A stretch of DNA of 64,000 nt from Iningainema tapete BLCC-T55 (GTDB taxonomy: Bacteria; Cyanobacteriota; Cyanobacteriia; Cyanobacteriales; Nostocaceae). The stretch covers positions 1 to 64,000 of the forward strand of contig NZ_JACXAE010000072.1 of the NCBI RefSeq assembly GCF_014698965.1. The letters run 5' to 3'. The position numbers were made by a program, and so were the translations under genes. The notes beneath the pieces are model-generated. The model did not search any database. It was not told where the DNA came from and worked only from the letters and a program-made list of their open reading frames with translations. How positions within the stretch are numbered: the first letter of the stretch is position 1; every line of letters begins with the position of its first letter. Below, in pieces: positions 18,782-28,473 of this stretch.

Positions 18782-20248
18782 ATGGATTTAGCGATCGCAC
18801 TCGACAGCAATTCCCCCATACCACTCCATCAACAACTTTACGAAGAACTACGTCAAGCCATCCTAAGCGGACGGTTGTTACCAGGAGAACGCATTCTTTC
18901 GACACGCACGCTGGCAAAATCTCTCTCGATTTCTCGCTCCACTGTCACTACTAGCTATGAGCAACTACTAAGTGAGGGCTATCTAGAGACTATTGTTGGT
19001 TCAGGTACGTTTGTTTGCACTCAACTTCCCGATGATTTGCTGCGTTCAACATCTGTTGAGTCTGCTATAAAAATCACTCGTCCACAAGTCAAGCTATCTG
19101 GGTATGGAGCAACTCTAATTGAGGCAGATAATTTCCTTCGAGTTGTTGAACCTGAACTACCGATTAACTTCCGCTACGGACGTCCAGCCCTTGAGCAATT
19201 TCCTATCAAGCTGTGGCGCAAGCTACTGTCTCGTTACTGTTGCTCTAATTTACATTGGCTGGACTATTCAACAGATCTCTTGGGTGACAAACCTTTACGC
19301 GAAGCAATTGCTCGCTACCTTTCCCGCTCTCGTGCTGTAAACTGCATACCAGAACAAGTGCTAATTGTCAATGGTACACAGCAAGCACTTGATTTAATTG
19401 TACGGCTATTCATTGAGCCAGATGATGTTATTGCCTTGGAAGATCCAGGCTACTTAAGCGCACGGCTGATCTTTAAGACTCAAGGTGCTAAACTTTTGCC
19501 CATTGCTGTGGATGAGTCAGGCTTGGTAGTCAAAGACTTGGCATACTCAAACGAACAAATCCGACTTGTTTACGTAACACCTTCTCACCAATTCCCAACT
19601 GGAGCAACTCTATCACTACCACGACGGTTGGAACTACTAGCTTGGGCGCAACAAACTGGGGCGTTAATTATCGAAGATGATTATGATAGTGAATATCGCT
19701 ATGGTGACAGACCAATTCCTGCTCTGCAAGGTTTAGATCAAAGTGATTCAGTGCTTTACATTGGTACTTTCTCAAAAGTGCTGTTTCCTTCACTGCGAAT
19801 TGGCTATTTGGTACTGCCAAAAAGTTTGGTTTCGCCCTTTGCCGGTGCTAAATGGTTAAGCGATCGTCATTTACCGTTGCTAGAACAGCAGGTGCTGGCA
19901 GACTTTATTGAAGAAGGGCATTTAGAACGTCATATTAGAAGAATGCGCGAACTTTACGATCAGCGTCGTCAAGTGCTGGTGAAAGTGTTAAAAGTTCACT
20001 TTGGCGATCGCTCAACAATTTTAGGAGAAAAGGCGGGACTTCATTTAATGGTGCGATTGCACACTCCTCTGTGTGATGAAGAAATTATTCAGCGTGCTGC
20101 CTCTGTTGGTGTAGCAATGATGTCAGCCGCACCCCACTATCTCAAACCACATCCCTCAGGAGAGTTTATTTTTGGCTACGGAGAACTGAAAGAGCAGCAG
20201 CTAGAGGAAGGTATTCTTAGATTAGCTAAAATTCTGACGATGATGTAG
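18782..20248 (+). CDS. MocR/PdxR-family transcriptional regulator (GntR HTH fused to aminotransferase fold)
   Basis: 488 residues. The N-terminal GntR winged helix covers about residues 10-78 (PLHQQLYEELRQAILSGRLL, RTLAKSLSISRSTVTTSYEQ, GYLETIVGSGTFV). The rest is a class I aminotransferase-like domain with YTTPSHQFPTG-type motif (YVTPSHQFPTG), IIEDDYDSEYRY, and the PLP-binding Lys in YIGTFSKVLFPSLRIGY (about residue 336). Family members sense PLP and control vitamin B6, GABA or related genes. Because it is divergent from a GNAT/PNPOx-like pair, that operon is the likely target (inference). Confidence 0.9.
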   Translation: MDLAIALDSNSPIPLHQQLYEELRQAILSGRLLPGERILSTRTLAKSLSISRSTVTTSYEQLLSEGYLETIVGSGTFVCTQLPDDLLRSTSVESAIKITRPQVKLSGYGATLIEADNFLRVVEPELPINFRYGRPALEQFPIKLWRKLLSRYCCSNLHWLDYSTDLLGDKPLREAIARYLSRSRAVNCIPEQVLIVNGTQQALDLIVRLFIEPDDVIALEDPGYLSARLIFKTQGAKLLPIAVDESGLVVKDLAYSNEQIRLVYVTPSHQFPTGATLSLPRRLELLAWAQQTGALIIEDDYDSEYRYGDRPIPALQGLDQSDSVLYIGTFSKVLFPSLRIGYLVLPKSLVSPFAGAKWLSDRHLPLLEQQVLADFIEEGHLERHIRRMRELYDQRRQVLVKVLKVHFGDRSTILGEKAGLHLMVRLHTPLCDEEIIQRAASVGVAMMSAAPHYLKPHPSGEFIFGYGELKEQQLEEGILRLAKILTMM

Positions 20249-20388
20249 CTCTAGTTCAATTGGCGTTTGCTTGGGTGAGACAAGCCAATGCTCCCTTGAT
20301 TCTTGGGCAGACAAACTTTTTCTTGGAATTCGATGTTTGTTTCTACCGTTCCACACAGGAGTTTGAGATCAAGCCAAAACAGGAGTAA
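20249..20388 (+). pseudogene. 3' remnant of an aspartyl-protease-like gene
   Basis: Immediately after the MocR gene, a second frame reads ...WVRQANAPLILGQTNFFLE FDVCFYRSTQEFEIKPKQ and a stop at 20386-20388. The segment APLILGQ-NFF-EFDVCFYRS is, as I recall it, the conserved C-terminus of a small cyanobacterial retropepsin-like family. No start codon or catalytic part is present, and the frame begins inside the MocR gene end. It is probably a decapitated leftover. Confidence 0.45.
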
Positions 20389-20402
20389 GTTGTATGGACT
20401 AT

Positions 20403-20645
20403 TTACCAAATTTCATTCCCCACAGCGATTCCGGTATCAATCTCAGAATGGAATTTATCTGGTGTCATGCTTTGGAGTAATTCATCAAGCCTATATTTTT
20501 TCCGCTTTTTTAGTGTGATTACAATGCTGTCTCCCGAAATGCTAAGAGTCACTTCAGTTCCTTCTTGAACTTGTACCTGTTCAGCCAATGCTTTGGGAAT
20601 GCGAATAGCTAAGCTATTTCCCCATTTAGTAACGACGGTGATCAT
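20403..20645 (-). CDS. AbrB/MazE-type antitoxin-like DNA-binding protein (orphan)
   Basis: 80 residues from ATG 20645: VVTKWGNSLAIRIPKALAEQ is the SpoVT/AbrB swapped-hairpin DNA-binding domain, and the C-terminal tail (about residues 45-80, ending GIAVGNEIW) is the toxin-neutralising tail of MazE antitoxins. A mazF would be expected directly downstream on the minus strand, but that space holds only the aspartyl-protease remnant and the MocR gene. It is therefore an orphan antitoxin, or it is paired in trans. The IS607 element lies just upstream. Confidence 0.8.
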   Translation of the reverse strand: MITVVTKWGNSLAIRIPKALAEQVQVQEGTEVTLSISGDSIVITLKKRKKYRLDELLQSMTPDKFHSEIDTGIAVGNEIW

Positions 20646-20738
20646 AAATACCGCTTGTAAAAGTCTGGACAAAGCTACCTACGAGTAGACAACTTTGGAC
20701 AGGAGGAAGTTAGCGGTTTATCTTCCCAGAAATTACCC

Positions 20739-22214
20739 TTAGCGCTTTCGCTTGCTTTGTTCAGACTGCTCTGACCATCGCTTGACCAAGGATTCCCAGT
20801 TAGAGATAGAGTAGAAGCTGTGACGCCTGACTCCAAATTTCTTTATTTGGCTATTTAGTTGACTCCACTGGCTCCATACGTGCTTTCCAGCCTTCACGGC
20901 AAGATAGGCGGTTATGGAGCCATGCATTCTTTCTTTTAATCTCATACCACGTCTAGCAATAGCCATAGCCGCAGCTTCATCACTAGCTAATCCATATTGA
21001 CGCGCAAACTTTACTAGTCCAATCACACTGGTGAATGCGGGATTCACCTTCATGAGATAGATACCTCGGTTGCTCAAAATACTTTCTAGCAATTCGTAAA
21101 ATCGACTATAAGCCCAGCCAGAAAGCATTCGAGCATACTTTTTACCACGTTCTTTAAGCTGCTCTTTCTTGGTTGAGAAATCTAATTCTTCACAGACAAT
21201 AGGACAGACATAAGTATTAGCTAAGACTGCTAATTGTCAGCAAGCATCTACAATTTGAGCATCTTGTTTACCAAATGGCAGTCCCATTTGTAATGGTATT
21301 TGTCCATGAGCTTTCAGGTTGCCATCGTGATCAACATATGCCCAACCAATTGATCCCGGATTCAAATCAATCCCAATACAACCATAAGCAGAATGTCGAG
21401 AAATACGTTGAACTGGCGCTGGTGTAAATTGAACTGCTACATTCCATTTTCCTTCTTTACGGTAGAAATGCCATGTTTTAGCTCCATCGGAAGGTAATCG
21501 ATTAATATTGCGATCAAAATTACCTATTTTGGTTTGAACATATTTACCAAACTTCGATTCTAAACAAGCTGGTACTCGAAATTTGAGGAAATCGCCATTC
21601 CATTGACAAACCTGATTACCAAAACTTTCATCTTTAGAACCAACTACAAAAGCTTGGTTTCTCGGAATAACAGTATGAATTGGTGCTGTTTTTAAATGCT
21701 TAATTTGTTGTTGTAGTTGATACGCACGACGTTTTTTATTGTGGATTTGAAAACTTAAGTTTTGCCAATTGTTATCACGAAATTCGCTTGAGCAAGAGAG
21801 TGGTAATTTACAACCTGTCTGAGAATTATGCCAATTTTTCTTACTATAAAACTTTTGGGAATCTGCGAGTTTTTTTTCAGACTTAGTAATCCAAGCAGTA
21901 ATAGATTTTAGTTTTCCTTCAAGCGTCTTTATATGGGTTGCTCTATTCTTTCTAGAAGCATCTACAGCACCTTGAGCGTGAGCAATGACACCATTTGCAT
22001 GACGTTTTGAGATACCATAAGTAATTTGTAAATAAGTATTCCAATTGGATTTATTAAAATCTTTGGTAGCAAGAAGATGGTTGGCTGTCTCACACGCTGC
22101 TTTATGGAATATCGGACTGTAAGCAGCAAGAAACATCTCCAACTCTGTGAATCCTAAAATATTTAATTCTTCTGCTGGTGTCGGTAATCCTTTAACATAC
22201 GTGAGAGTTGCCAT
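20739..22214 (-). pseudogene. tnpB: TnpB-related RNA-guided nuclease gene with one in-frame TGA
   Basis: The frame is one continuous 491-codon reading of a TnpB-related protein, broken only by a TGA at 21237-21239, between IVDAC and QLAVLANTYVCPIVCEELD. The RuvC-like triad is intact: Asp in GCIGIDLNPGSIGWAYVD (before the stop), Glu in CEELDF, and Asp in GLASDEAAAMAIARRG (after the stop). TnpB is an IS-encoded RNA-guided DNA nuclease, related to Cas12. The truncated 325-residue product would lack two catalytic residues. The restart at ATG 21128 (LSGWAYSRFY) cannot give a working enzyme alone. Inactive unless the stop is read through. Confidence 0.8.
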
Positions 22215-22859
22215 TTATTTATTTACCTCATCAATTACGCTTGATATTCCATCAATTAACTTCTTGTTTTTGCGACTACGAGAACCATACAAACGTGCTG
22301 AAAACACTGTAATCAGTTCAATCATGTCTTGCACTAGTTCTTGCTCAAAAGTAATCTCTTCATTCGATTTATTTACTATTACAACCTCAGTTTCAAACTC
22401 TTCACACATAGCAAATACAAGTTCTGCACCAAAGCGTAGAAGTCGGTATTTATGAGTTAGGACTAATCTGCCCACATCGCCTCGCATAATGCGATGTAGA
22501 AGTTTTTGGAGTCCTTTCTTGTTCTAGTTCAGACCACTACCTAAATCTTGAATAGTTTCAAACTGCCAACCATTAGCACTACTAAATGCCTCTAAAACTT
22601 GTACTTGACGCACTAAATCTGCTTTTTGGTCATGACTTGAAACACGAGCATAGTTAATTGTTACGCGCTCATCTAGCTGCTTCAGGTCACGAGGTGTAAT
22701 GCGTCTAATATCAGCTAGAAAAAATCTTCTTTGTCCTGTTGGTGAACGCTCTGACTTTATCTTGCCTGAATCTGCCCAACGTCTTAAAGTCTTTGTGGAA
22801 ACGCCCAACTCCTTAGAGGCGTCCCCAATGCTGATAGTCACTTCAGATGTATTCTCCAT
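22215..22859 (-). pseudogene. tnpA: IS607-family serine recombinase tnpA with one in-frame TAG
   Basis: The N-terminal MerR-like HTH (IGDASKELGVSTKTLRRWAD) is followed by the serine recombinase domain with the catalytic Ser in INYARVSSHDQKADLVRQ. After QDLGSGLN a TAG at 22524-22526 interrupts, and the same frame continues NKKGLQKLLHRIMRGDVGRL to the normal end at 22215. Relatives have Tyr or a similar residue at that site. One substitution would restore a 214-residue transposase. TnpA catalyses excision and integration of the element through a 5'-phosphoserine intermediate. Confidence 0.85.
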
Positions 22860-22974
22860 ATCAACTCAACTGATCTAGACTACATCTTTATAGTTCCCCA
22901 TTCCGGAAAAGATGTCAATGGTTGTCTAATAAATTTCTTTCAGTTTCCTCCCCCTAATAATGTTCTTTAAACAA

Positions 22975-23217
22975 TTACACACTCAAGCGATGTGCTGTCT
23001 GCTTACTTGCAAAGGACGCTATCGGTTCAATCTGTGAAGCTCTAACTTCAACGGTAATTCCTTTAATGGGAACACTAAAACCTTCTAGACTATAGCCGTC
23101 TTCGATACCTTCTAACATGGGGTAGTGTTCAATCACTATTGCTACATCCCCTTTTTTCAAACCGTATTCCGGCAAATCTTCCTTTAATGCTACTTGGGTA
23201 TACAGTTCAATTGCCAT
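22975..23217 (-). CDS. DUF4926 domain protein
   Basis: 80 residues from ATG 23217: MAIELYTQVALKEDLPEYGL, then KKGDVAIVIEHYP and EGFSVPIKGITVEVRASQIEPI. This is the DUF4926 pattern, a small beta-rich domain of unknown function common in cyanobacteria, often near toxin-antitoxin-like genes or mobile DNA. A longer frame from an upstream TTG adds residues with no family similarity, so the ATG is preferred. No partner gene (often a DUF6883-type protein) is visible next to it. Confidence 0.7.
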   Translation of the reverse strand: MAIELYTQVALKEDLPEYGLKKGDVAIVIEHYPMLEGIEDGYSLEGFSVPIKGITVEVRASQIEPIASFASKQTAHRLSV

Positions 23218-23267
23218 TACTCTTGACTTATTAAGATACCAATGTAACAAACTAAATTTACATGATT

Positions 23268-23654
23268 TTAGACTTGCTCTCGCCCGATGAGTTTCAGTTG
23301 CTGAAATTTTTCAGGGGTGTCGGCTTCAGGTAAAGGAGTAAACATTACCAATCGCAAGTCTAGTGAACCTTCTGGTTGAAAAACCGTGTACTCGAAAACT
23401 AAGCGTCCTACTATAGGATGGTTGTACTCTTTACGCCCTTCGTTTTTCTCGTATACGTCATGACGGGACCACCATTCTCGAAATTGTACACTAACTCTTT
23501 GCAGGTCTTCTATCAATTCTGTTAACTTTTCATCCCCTAAGTAACGGCTACAGATGCCACGAAACTTGGAAACAATCAGTTGAGCATGGTTTTCCCAATC
23601 AATCAACATATGACGATGTGCAACGTTTGTAAAAAAGAACCAGACGAAGTTACG
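23268..23654 (-). pseudogene. 3' part of an XRE/MmyB-type transcriptional regulator
   Basis: The readable part is the C-terminal ligand-binding half of MmyB-like regulators: RNFVWFFFTNVAHRHMLIDW, then QFREWWSRHDVYEKNEGRKE and HPIVGRLVFEYTVFQPEGSLDL. Homology runs upstream in frame past the ATG at 23609 as far as about 23654, with no start codon there. The N-terminal helix-turn-helix that binds DNA is absent. Its frame ends exactly where the remnant dehydrogenase reading on the plus strand begins, so a single deletion between two divergent genes is the simplest explanation. A product from 23609 would be a DNA-binding-deficient fragment. Confidence 0.7.
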
Positions 23655-23655
23655 T

Positions 23656-24435
23656 TTTTTGGCTGATTTACGAGATACTGATAAACTAGCTCAAGCAGCA
23701 CAAGAAGCTGATGGAGTGATTCACACAGCTTTTATTCATGACTTCAGTAACTTTGCGGAAGTTGTTCAAATTGAGCGTAATGTCATTGCTGCCTTCGTTT
23801 CGGCGCTGTCAGGTTCAGGAAAACCGTTTGTGGCAACCTCTGGTACGGGAGTGATAGGAGACACTGGTGAGCGTATTGTTGACGACACAGAAAAAGTTAG
23901 TTCAGAAGATATTTTTTTAACTGTCAGAGCAAAAGCTGAGCAAGACATCCACAGTGCAGCCAAACATAATATTCGTAGTAGTATATTACGCCTGCCAGTT
24001 TTTGTTTACGGTCGCGGTGGCAGTACATTCATTCCCTTCTTGATTAAAGATGCTCGTGAAGCAGGCGTGGCACGTTATGTTGAGCCGGGGAATAACAAAT
24101 ACTCTGTTGTTCATGTCGATGATGTTGCAGAACTTTACGTACTGGCTCTGGAGAAAGGGACGGCAGGTTCAGTTTACCACGCTGTTTCCGAGTCGGGAAT
24201 TACAGTTAAAGCGATCGCTCAAGCCACAGCTAATTTATTAGGCTGTGAAGCTCAAGGTATATCTAAAGATGAAGCCAAAAAGTTATGGGGAAAAGAACTT
24301 GCTACATTCTTCTCAATTAATAATCAGATATCAAGTTCTAAAGCCGAAAAGGAATTAGGTTGGAAACCCCAAGTAACAAGTAAAATCCTTGAAGACATTG
24401 AACACGGTTCATACCGTAATTTACGAGATAAATGA
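23656..24435 (+). pseudogene. 5'-truncated NAD(P)-dependent epimerase/SDR
   Basis: The remaining 258 codons match the middle and C-terminal part of an atypical SDR: LADLRDTDKLAQAAQEADGV, then IHTAFIHDF, VATSGTGVIGDTGER, SILRLPVFVYGRGGSTFIPF, VVHVDDVAELYVLALE and ELGWKPQ. The N-terminal Rossmann GxxGxxG nucleotide-binding loop and about 45 residues are missing; the frame begins without a ribosome binding site at a TTG (23659). It abuts the broken MmyB-type regulator, which normally controls such a divergent SDR gene. An active enzyme is unlikely. Confidence 0.7.
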
Positions 24436-24489
24436 TAAAGTTATGATTGCTCTTTGCGTGAGATGATCATTTACAAAACCGAGGTTTTT

Positions 24490-24780
24490 ATGCAAGTTTT
24501 GGTAATTGCACGAGTAGTTGCAGGGACGGCAATGGAAAAAGTTTTACCCCTAGTGAAACCTGAAGCTGCCAAAGTTTGGGAGTACTACGCAGCTAATCTA
24601 GTTCACACCATACATTACATTGCCGACCACAGTGGAGCAGTGCTACTGTTTGAAGCACCCAGTGTGGAAGCAGTGAATGAGGCTGTGGCAAAATTGCCAA
24701 TGGTAGAAGCAGGGGTGTTGGAGTGCGAAGTTATTCCCCTAGTGCCATACACGGGACTTGCAGAATTGTTTGCCAAATAA
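24490..24780 (+). CDS. small dimeric alpha/beta-barrel protein (muconolactone isomerase/YciI-like)
   Basis: 96 residues from ATG 24490, chosen because GAGG lies 9 bases upstream; an ATG at 24463 lies further back in frame but has poor context. The sequence MQVLVIARVVAGTAMEKVLP ... VHTIHYIADHSGAVLLFEAP ... EAVAKLPMVEAGVLECEVIP fits a ferredoxin-like dimeric barrel such as muconolactone isomerase or YciI-like proteins. It precedes an NmrA-type oxidoreductase by 22 bases, so the two are probably one operon. Function unknown; a detoxification or oxidation role is only suggested by its neighbours. Confidence 0.75.
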   Translation: MQVLVIARVVAGTAMEKVLPLVKPEAAKVWEYYAANLVHTIHYIADHSGAVLLFEAPSVEAVNEAVAKLPMVEAGVLECEVIPLVPYTGLAELFAK

Positions 24781-24802
24781 TTGGAATTTTGATTTGCTAA
24801 TT

Positions 24803-25696
24803 ATGAGTACTTCCCCTGTTGCCTTAATTCTTGGTGCCACAGGAAAGACAGGTTCTCACCTCGTCAACCTTCTAGAACAAGATGGTGGTTCAGATCATCT
24901 AAGTATCCGCGTTGCCGTTCGCAAACCTGAACAAGCTGAAACCTTTACAAAACGGGGCATTCCGACTGTACATCTTGACTTAGATGACCTCTCAACCTAT
25001 GAATCAGCACTGCAAGGGGTACAGCGCCTATTCATGGTAACAGGCTACACCGTGGATATGCTGAGCCAGGGCAAAAACTTAACAGATGCTGCATTAAAAG
25101 CAGGTGTGGAATACATTGTCCATGTTGGCACATTCCATCAACCAGATCGTCCGCAAACAAAACTAATACGCCATTACATCTGGCATCAACTGATTGAAAC
25201 CTATATTGAAGCAAGTGGTATCGCTTGGACTCATCTGCACCCCAACGCCTTCATGCAAAACTTCTTTGGTGCTGTGCAAGATGGCAAATTGCGTATGTTT
25301 TTTGGTCACGAGCGTGTTGGATTGGTGGACTGTTTTGACATAGCTCGTGTTGCTGCAGCCGCGTTGCGTGAACCCGAAAAACATGCGTCCGGGCGATATT
25401 TTTTGAGTGTGGAAGCGCTGACAATGACTGAAGCTGCACAAATCTTGTCGTCCGAGATTGGCAAACCTATCACCTACGAGGCGCTACCCGCTTCTGATTT
25501 GCGCAAGTTACCTATCGGTCAAACTATGGAGTCTGCTTACTTTGAGTGTATTGTCCGTCAGATGGAATTGCTTCAGGGTGGACAACTCCCGGATTTCGCT
25601 GATGTTTATGACAATATTGGGCAAATTATTGGGGAAAAACCAATTATGTTCCGCGATTTTGTGAGAAATAATCTTGCTAATTTTGCGGCTGGGTAA
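24803..25696 (+). CDS. NmrA-like NAD(P)-binding oxidoreductase (atypical SDR)
   Basis: 297 residues from ATG 24803. N-terminal Rossmann motif VALILGATGKTGSHLVNLLE (GxxGxxG), then HLDLDDLSTYESALQGVQRLFMV and the central HVGTFHQPD and WTHLHPNAFMQNFF. These match NmrA/azoreductase-like SDRs, which bind NADP(H) and may be sensors or reductases. It follows the small barrel protein by 22 bases. Downstream is a GC-rich repeat zone and another SDR. The substrate is not deducible. Confidence 0.85.
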   Translation: MSTSPVALILGATGKTGSHLVNLLEQDGGSDHLSIRVAVRKPEQAETFTKRGIPTVHLDLDDLSTYESALQGVQRLFMVTGYTVDMLSQGKNLTDAALKAGVEYIVHVGTFHQPDRPQTKLIRHYIWHQLIETYIEASGIAWTHLHPNAFMQNFFGAVQDGKLRMFFGHERVGLVDCFDIARVAAAALREPEKHASGRYFLSVEALTMTEAAQILSSEIGKPITYEALPASDLRKLPIGQTMESAYFECIVRQMELLQGGQLPDFADVYDNIGQIIGEKPIMFRDFVRNNLANFAAG

Positions 25697-25724
25697 GTTG
25701 AGAAAAGAATAATGAACCGCCTTC

Positions 25725-25830
25725 TCTTCGAGAGGCTTCGCCAACGCGCAGCGTCTCGTTCGCGTTCGCGTTCGCGTCCCGAAGGGAAGCGTCTCCGACA
25801 GGAGAAGAGAAGACGCCAAGAGCGCCAAGG
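25725..25830. repeat. GC-rich repeat cluster with CGTTCG hexamers
   Basis: GAGAGGCTTCGCC, then CGTCTCGTTCGCGTTCG with three or more CGTTCG units, CCGAAGGGAAGCGTCTC and the GACGCCAAGAGCGCCAAGG motif. These are dispersed elements typical of Nostocales intergenic DNA, much richer in GC than the flanks. Confidence 0.7.
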
Positions 25831-25900
25831 AAGAAATAAAAGGTAATGTTTTGAAGGTAAGAAGGCGATCGCTACTTGATCACAGAAATGGAGTTTCACA

Positions 25901-26743
25901 ATGACTAACAACAAAAAAGTTTGGTTAATTACTGGTAGTTCTACTGGGTTTGGACGTGCTTTAGCTGAGGCAGTGCTTAAGCATGGCGATTATGTTGTTA
26001 CTACTGCCCGCAAGCTGGAACAATTAGATGAACTAGTCAGTGAATATCCGGAAACTACTAAGGCTGTTCGTTTGGATGTTACTAATCTTGGTGAGGTAAA
26101 AGCAGCAGTAGAGGCAGCGGTAGAAGCTTTTGGTCGAATTGATGTACTTGTGAATAACGCTGGCTTTGGTTTGATTGGGGCGCTCGAAGAAGTTAGTGAA
26201 GAGCAAATTCGGCGTAATTTTGAGACTAACTTGTTTGGTGCAATTAACATGATGCGAGCTGTTTTGCCGATTATGCGGCAACAGAAAGCCGGAAATATTC
26301 TCAATATGTCTGCAATTGCTGGATTTACCAATGAACTTGGCTTCTCTATCTATGGTGGTGCTAAGTTTGCCTTAGAAGGAGTATCGGAAGCTGTGCAAGG
26401 TGAAGTTGCACCTCTTGGTATTAAGGTGACAATTGTCGAACCTGGTCCTTTTCGGACTGATTTTATCGGGCGATCGCTTGATCGCGCAGAAAATAGTATG
26501 GCTGAATATCAAGAAACTGTCGGTAAGTTCCTCCAATTCCTGGATAAGATTGAGGGAACTCAACCTGGCGATCCCGACAAAGCGGCACAAGTACTGATTC
26601 AAGTTGTGAATTCGGAAAATCCACCGTTACGTTTGGTGTTGGGTAAGTACGCTTACAGTAAATTCCGCAAGAAGATTGAGTCGCTGAGTGCTGAGTTAGA
26701 TGCTTGGGAATCTGTAGCTGCGAATACTGATTTTGAAACTTGA
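25901..26743 (+). CDS. classical SDR family oxidoreductase
   Basis: 280 residues. The cofactor motif is VWLITGSSTGFGRALAEAVL (TGxxxGxG), followed by VLVNNAGFGLIGALEEVSEE (NNAG), catalytic Ser in ILNMSAIAGF, and the active-site YxxxK as SIYGGAKFALEGVSEAVQGE. The PGPFRTDFIG loop follows. Length is normal for an NADP(H)-dependent single-domain SDR with a broad role on aldehydes or ketones. It follows the NmrA-type gene on the same strand across the repeat cluster. Confidence 0.9.
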   Translation: MTNNKKVWLITGSSTGFGRALAEAVLKHGDYVVTTARKLEQLDELVSEYPETTKAVRLDVTNLGEVKAAVEAAVEAFGRIDVLVNNAGFGLIGALEEVSEEQIRRNFETNLFGAINMMRAVLPIMRQQKAGNILNMSAIAGFTNELGFSIYGGAKFALEGVSEAVQGEVAPLGIKVTIVEPGPFRTDFIGRSLDRAENSMAEYQETVGKFLQFLDKIEGTQPGDPDKAAQVLIQVVNSENPPLRLVLGKYAYSKFRKKIESLSAELDAWESVAANTDFET

Positions 26744-26780
26744 TCAACAGGGGCAGGCACGATGCCTGCACCACAAGAAT

Positions 26781-28379
26781 TTAATGTGCGGTCACTTGCT
26801 GTTGATTTTGAACATTTTGTAATGATTTGTACAATCTGTTAAGTGCATTTACGTATGCTTGAGCAGAAGCTACGATGATGTCTGTATTTGCCGCATGACC
26901 TGAAAATACCCGTCCTTCATGTTTTAAGCGGATTGTGACTTCCCCAATCGCATCAATTCCGGCTGTTACTGATTGTACGGAAAATTCAATTAACTGGTTT
27001 GGTACGTTTACCACGCGGTTAATAGCTTTGTAAACAGCATCTACAGGTCCTGTACCGATCGCCGCATCGGTTAATTCTTCACCTTCTGGGGTGCGCAGGG
27101 TGACTGTTGCTGTGGGGCGGGCGCTGCTGCCGCTGGAAACCTGTACCAATTCTAACCGGAACAAATGGAGTGCTTGTTGAATTTCATCATTCACAATTGC
27201 TTCCAAATCCCAATCCGAAATTTCTTTCTTTTTATCAGAAACCTCTTTAAATCTCACGAATGCTTTATTTAATTCAGTTTCTGACAGTTCATAACCCAAC
27301 TCTCTCAACCGCGTGCGGAAAGCATTTCTACCCGAAAGTTTGCCTAAGACAATTTGATTTTCTGTTAATCCAATCAATTGGGCATCCATAATTTCATAGG
27401 TGAGCTTGTTTTTCAACACCCCATCTTGATGAATGCCTGACTCATGGGCAAAAGCATTTGCCCCGACAATTGCTTTATTCGGTTGCACTAGCATTCCCGT
27501 CAGATTAGATACTAGACGGGAGGTTTTATAAATTTGTCTAGTATCAATATTTGTTAAGGGTTCCTCACAATCTGCTGGGCGTCCCAAAAACGGGTTGAAA
27601 TATTGTCTTCGGACATGCATTGCCATTACTAATTCTTCTAGCGCTGCATTTCCTGCCCGTTCCCCAATTCCGTTGATAGTACATTCTAACTGCCGTGCGC
27701 CATTTTTTACAGCTTCTAAGAAGTTGGCAACTGCCAAACCTAAATCATTATGTCCGTGAACGGAGATAATTGCTTGATCAATGTTGGGGACATTTTCTTT
27801 AATGCCCTTAATTATTGCCCCATATTCACTTGGTGTTGTGTACCCTACAGTATCGGGAATATTAACTGTTGTTGCTCCGGCTGCGATCGCTCGCTCTAAT
27901 ACTTGATAAAGAAATTCTGGCTCTGATCTTCCTGCATCTTCGGGGGAGAATTCTACATCTGGTGTGAAAGTTTTGGCATAAGCAACCATTTCTTCGGCAA
28001 TTGCCAATACTTCTGATTTTGTCTTTTTGAGTTTGTACTTGAGGTGAATATCGCTGGTAGCGATAAAAGTATGAATTCTCCCTTTAGCAGCACCTCTGAT
28101 CGCTTCTGCTGCGACTTTGATATCTTCCTGTCGCGCTCTTGCTAAGCTACAAATTACTGGACCATTTTCCGATCCTACACTCTGGGCGATCGCGCTGACA
28201 GCTTCAAAATCTCCTGGACTAGCAAAAGCGAATCCCGCTTCGATTACATCTACACCCAAACGCGCTAATTGCTTAGCTATTGCTAACTTTTCATCTATGT
28301 TCAAAGTTGCGCCTGGAGATTGTTCACCATCTCGGAGTGTGGTATCAAAAATGATTATTTTTTCTGATGGGTTATACAT
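26781..28379 (-). CDS. leuA: 2-isopropylmalate synthase
   Basis: First committed enzyme of leucine synthesis, condensing 2-oxoisovalerate with acetyl-CoA. 532 residues. Catalytic domain: [19 protein letters not shown] near the N-terminus, [17 protein letters not shown], and the metal-binding [12 protein letters not shown]. The central [19 protein letters not shown] and the C-terminal regulatory LeuA dimer domain with leucine-binding (from about residue 390) are complete. It is monocistronic, convergent with the SDR gene. Feedback control by leucine is expected from the regulatory domain. Confidence 0.97.
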   Translation of the reverse strand: MYNPSEKIIIFDTTLRDGEQSPGATLNIDEKLAIAKQLARLGVDVIEAGFAFASPGDFEAVSAIAQSVGSENGPVICSLARARQEDIKVAAEAIRGAAKGRIHTFIATSDIHLKYKLKKTKSEVLAIAEEMVAYAKTFTPDVEFSPEDAGRSEPEFLYQVLERAIAAGATTVNIPDTVGYTTPSEYGAIIKGIKENVPNIDQAIISVHGHNDLGLAVANFLEAVKNGARQLECTINGIGERAGNAALEELVMAMHVRRQYFNPFLGRPADCEEPLTNIDTRQIYKTSRLVSNLTGMLVQPNKAIVGANAFAHESGIHQDGVLKNKLTYEIMDAQLIGLTENQIVLGKLSGRNAFRTRLRELGYELSETELNKAFVRFKEVSDKKKEISDWDLEAIVNDEIQQALHLFRLELVQVSSGSSARPTATVTLRTPEGEELTDAAIGTGPVDAVYKAINRVVNVPNQLIEFSVQSVTAGIDAIGEVTIRLKHEGRVFSGHAANTDIIVASAQAYVNALNRLYKSLQNVQNQQQVTAH

Positions 28380-28473
28380 AGCTGCACCTCGTTGTATAAG
28401 TTTTACTTGTAGCTTAAAATACCTTAAATTTTATTTTTTTTGCTTGTAGATTTGTAAATAATAATTACTGAAT

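Larger units (their letters stand above)
20650..22900 (-). mobile_element. decayed IS607-type element (serine recombinase tnpA + tnpB)
   Basis: The tnpA/tnpB pair in abutting order (tnpA stop at 22215-22217, tnpB ATG at 22212-22214) is typical of IS607 elements, which have no terminal inverted repeats and make no target duplication; ends are therefore only approximate. Both genes are interrupted by one in-frame stop. It is inserted between the orphan mazE and a DUF4926 gene. Confidence 0.75.
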
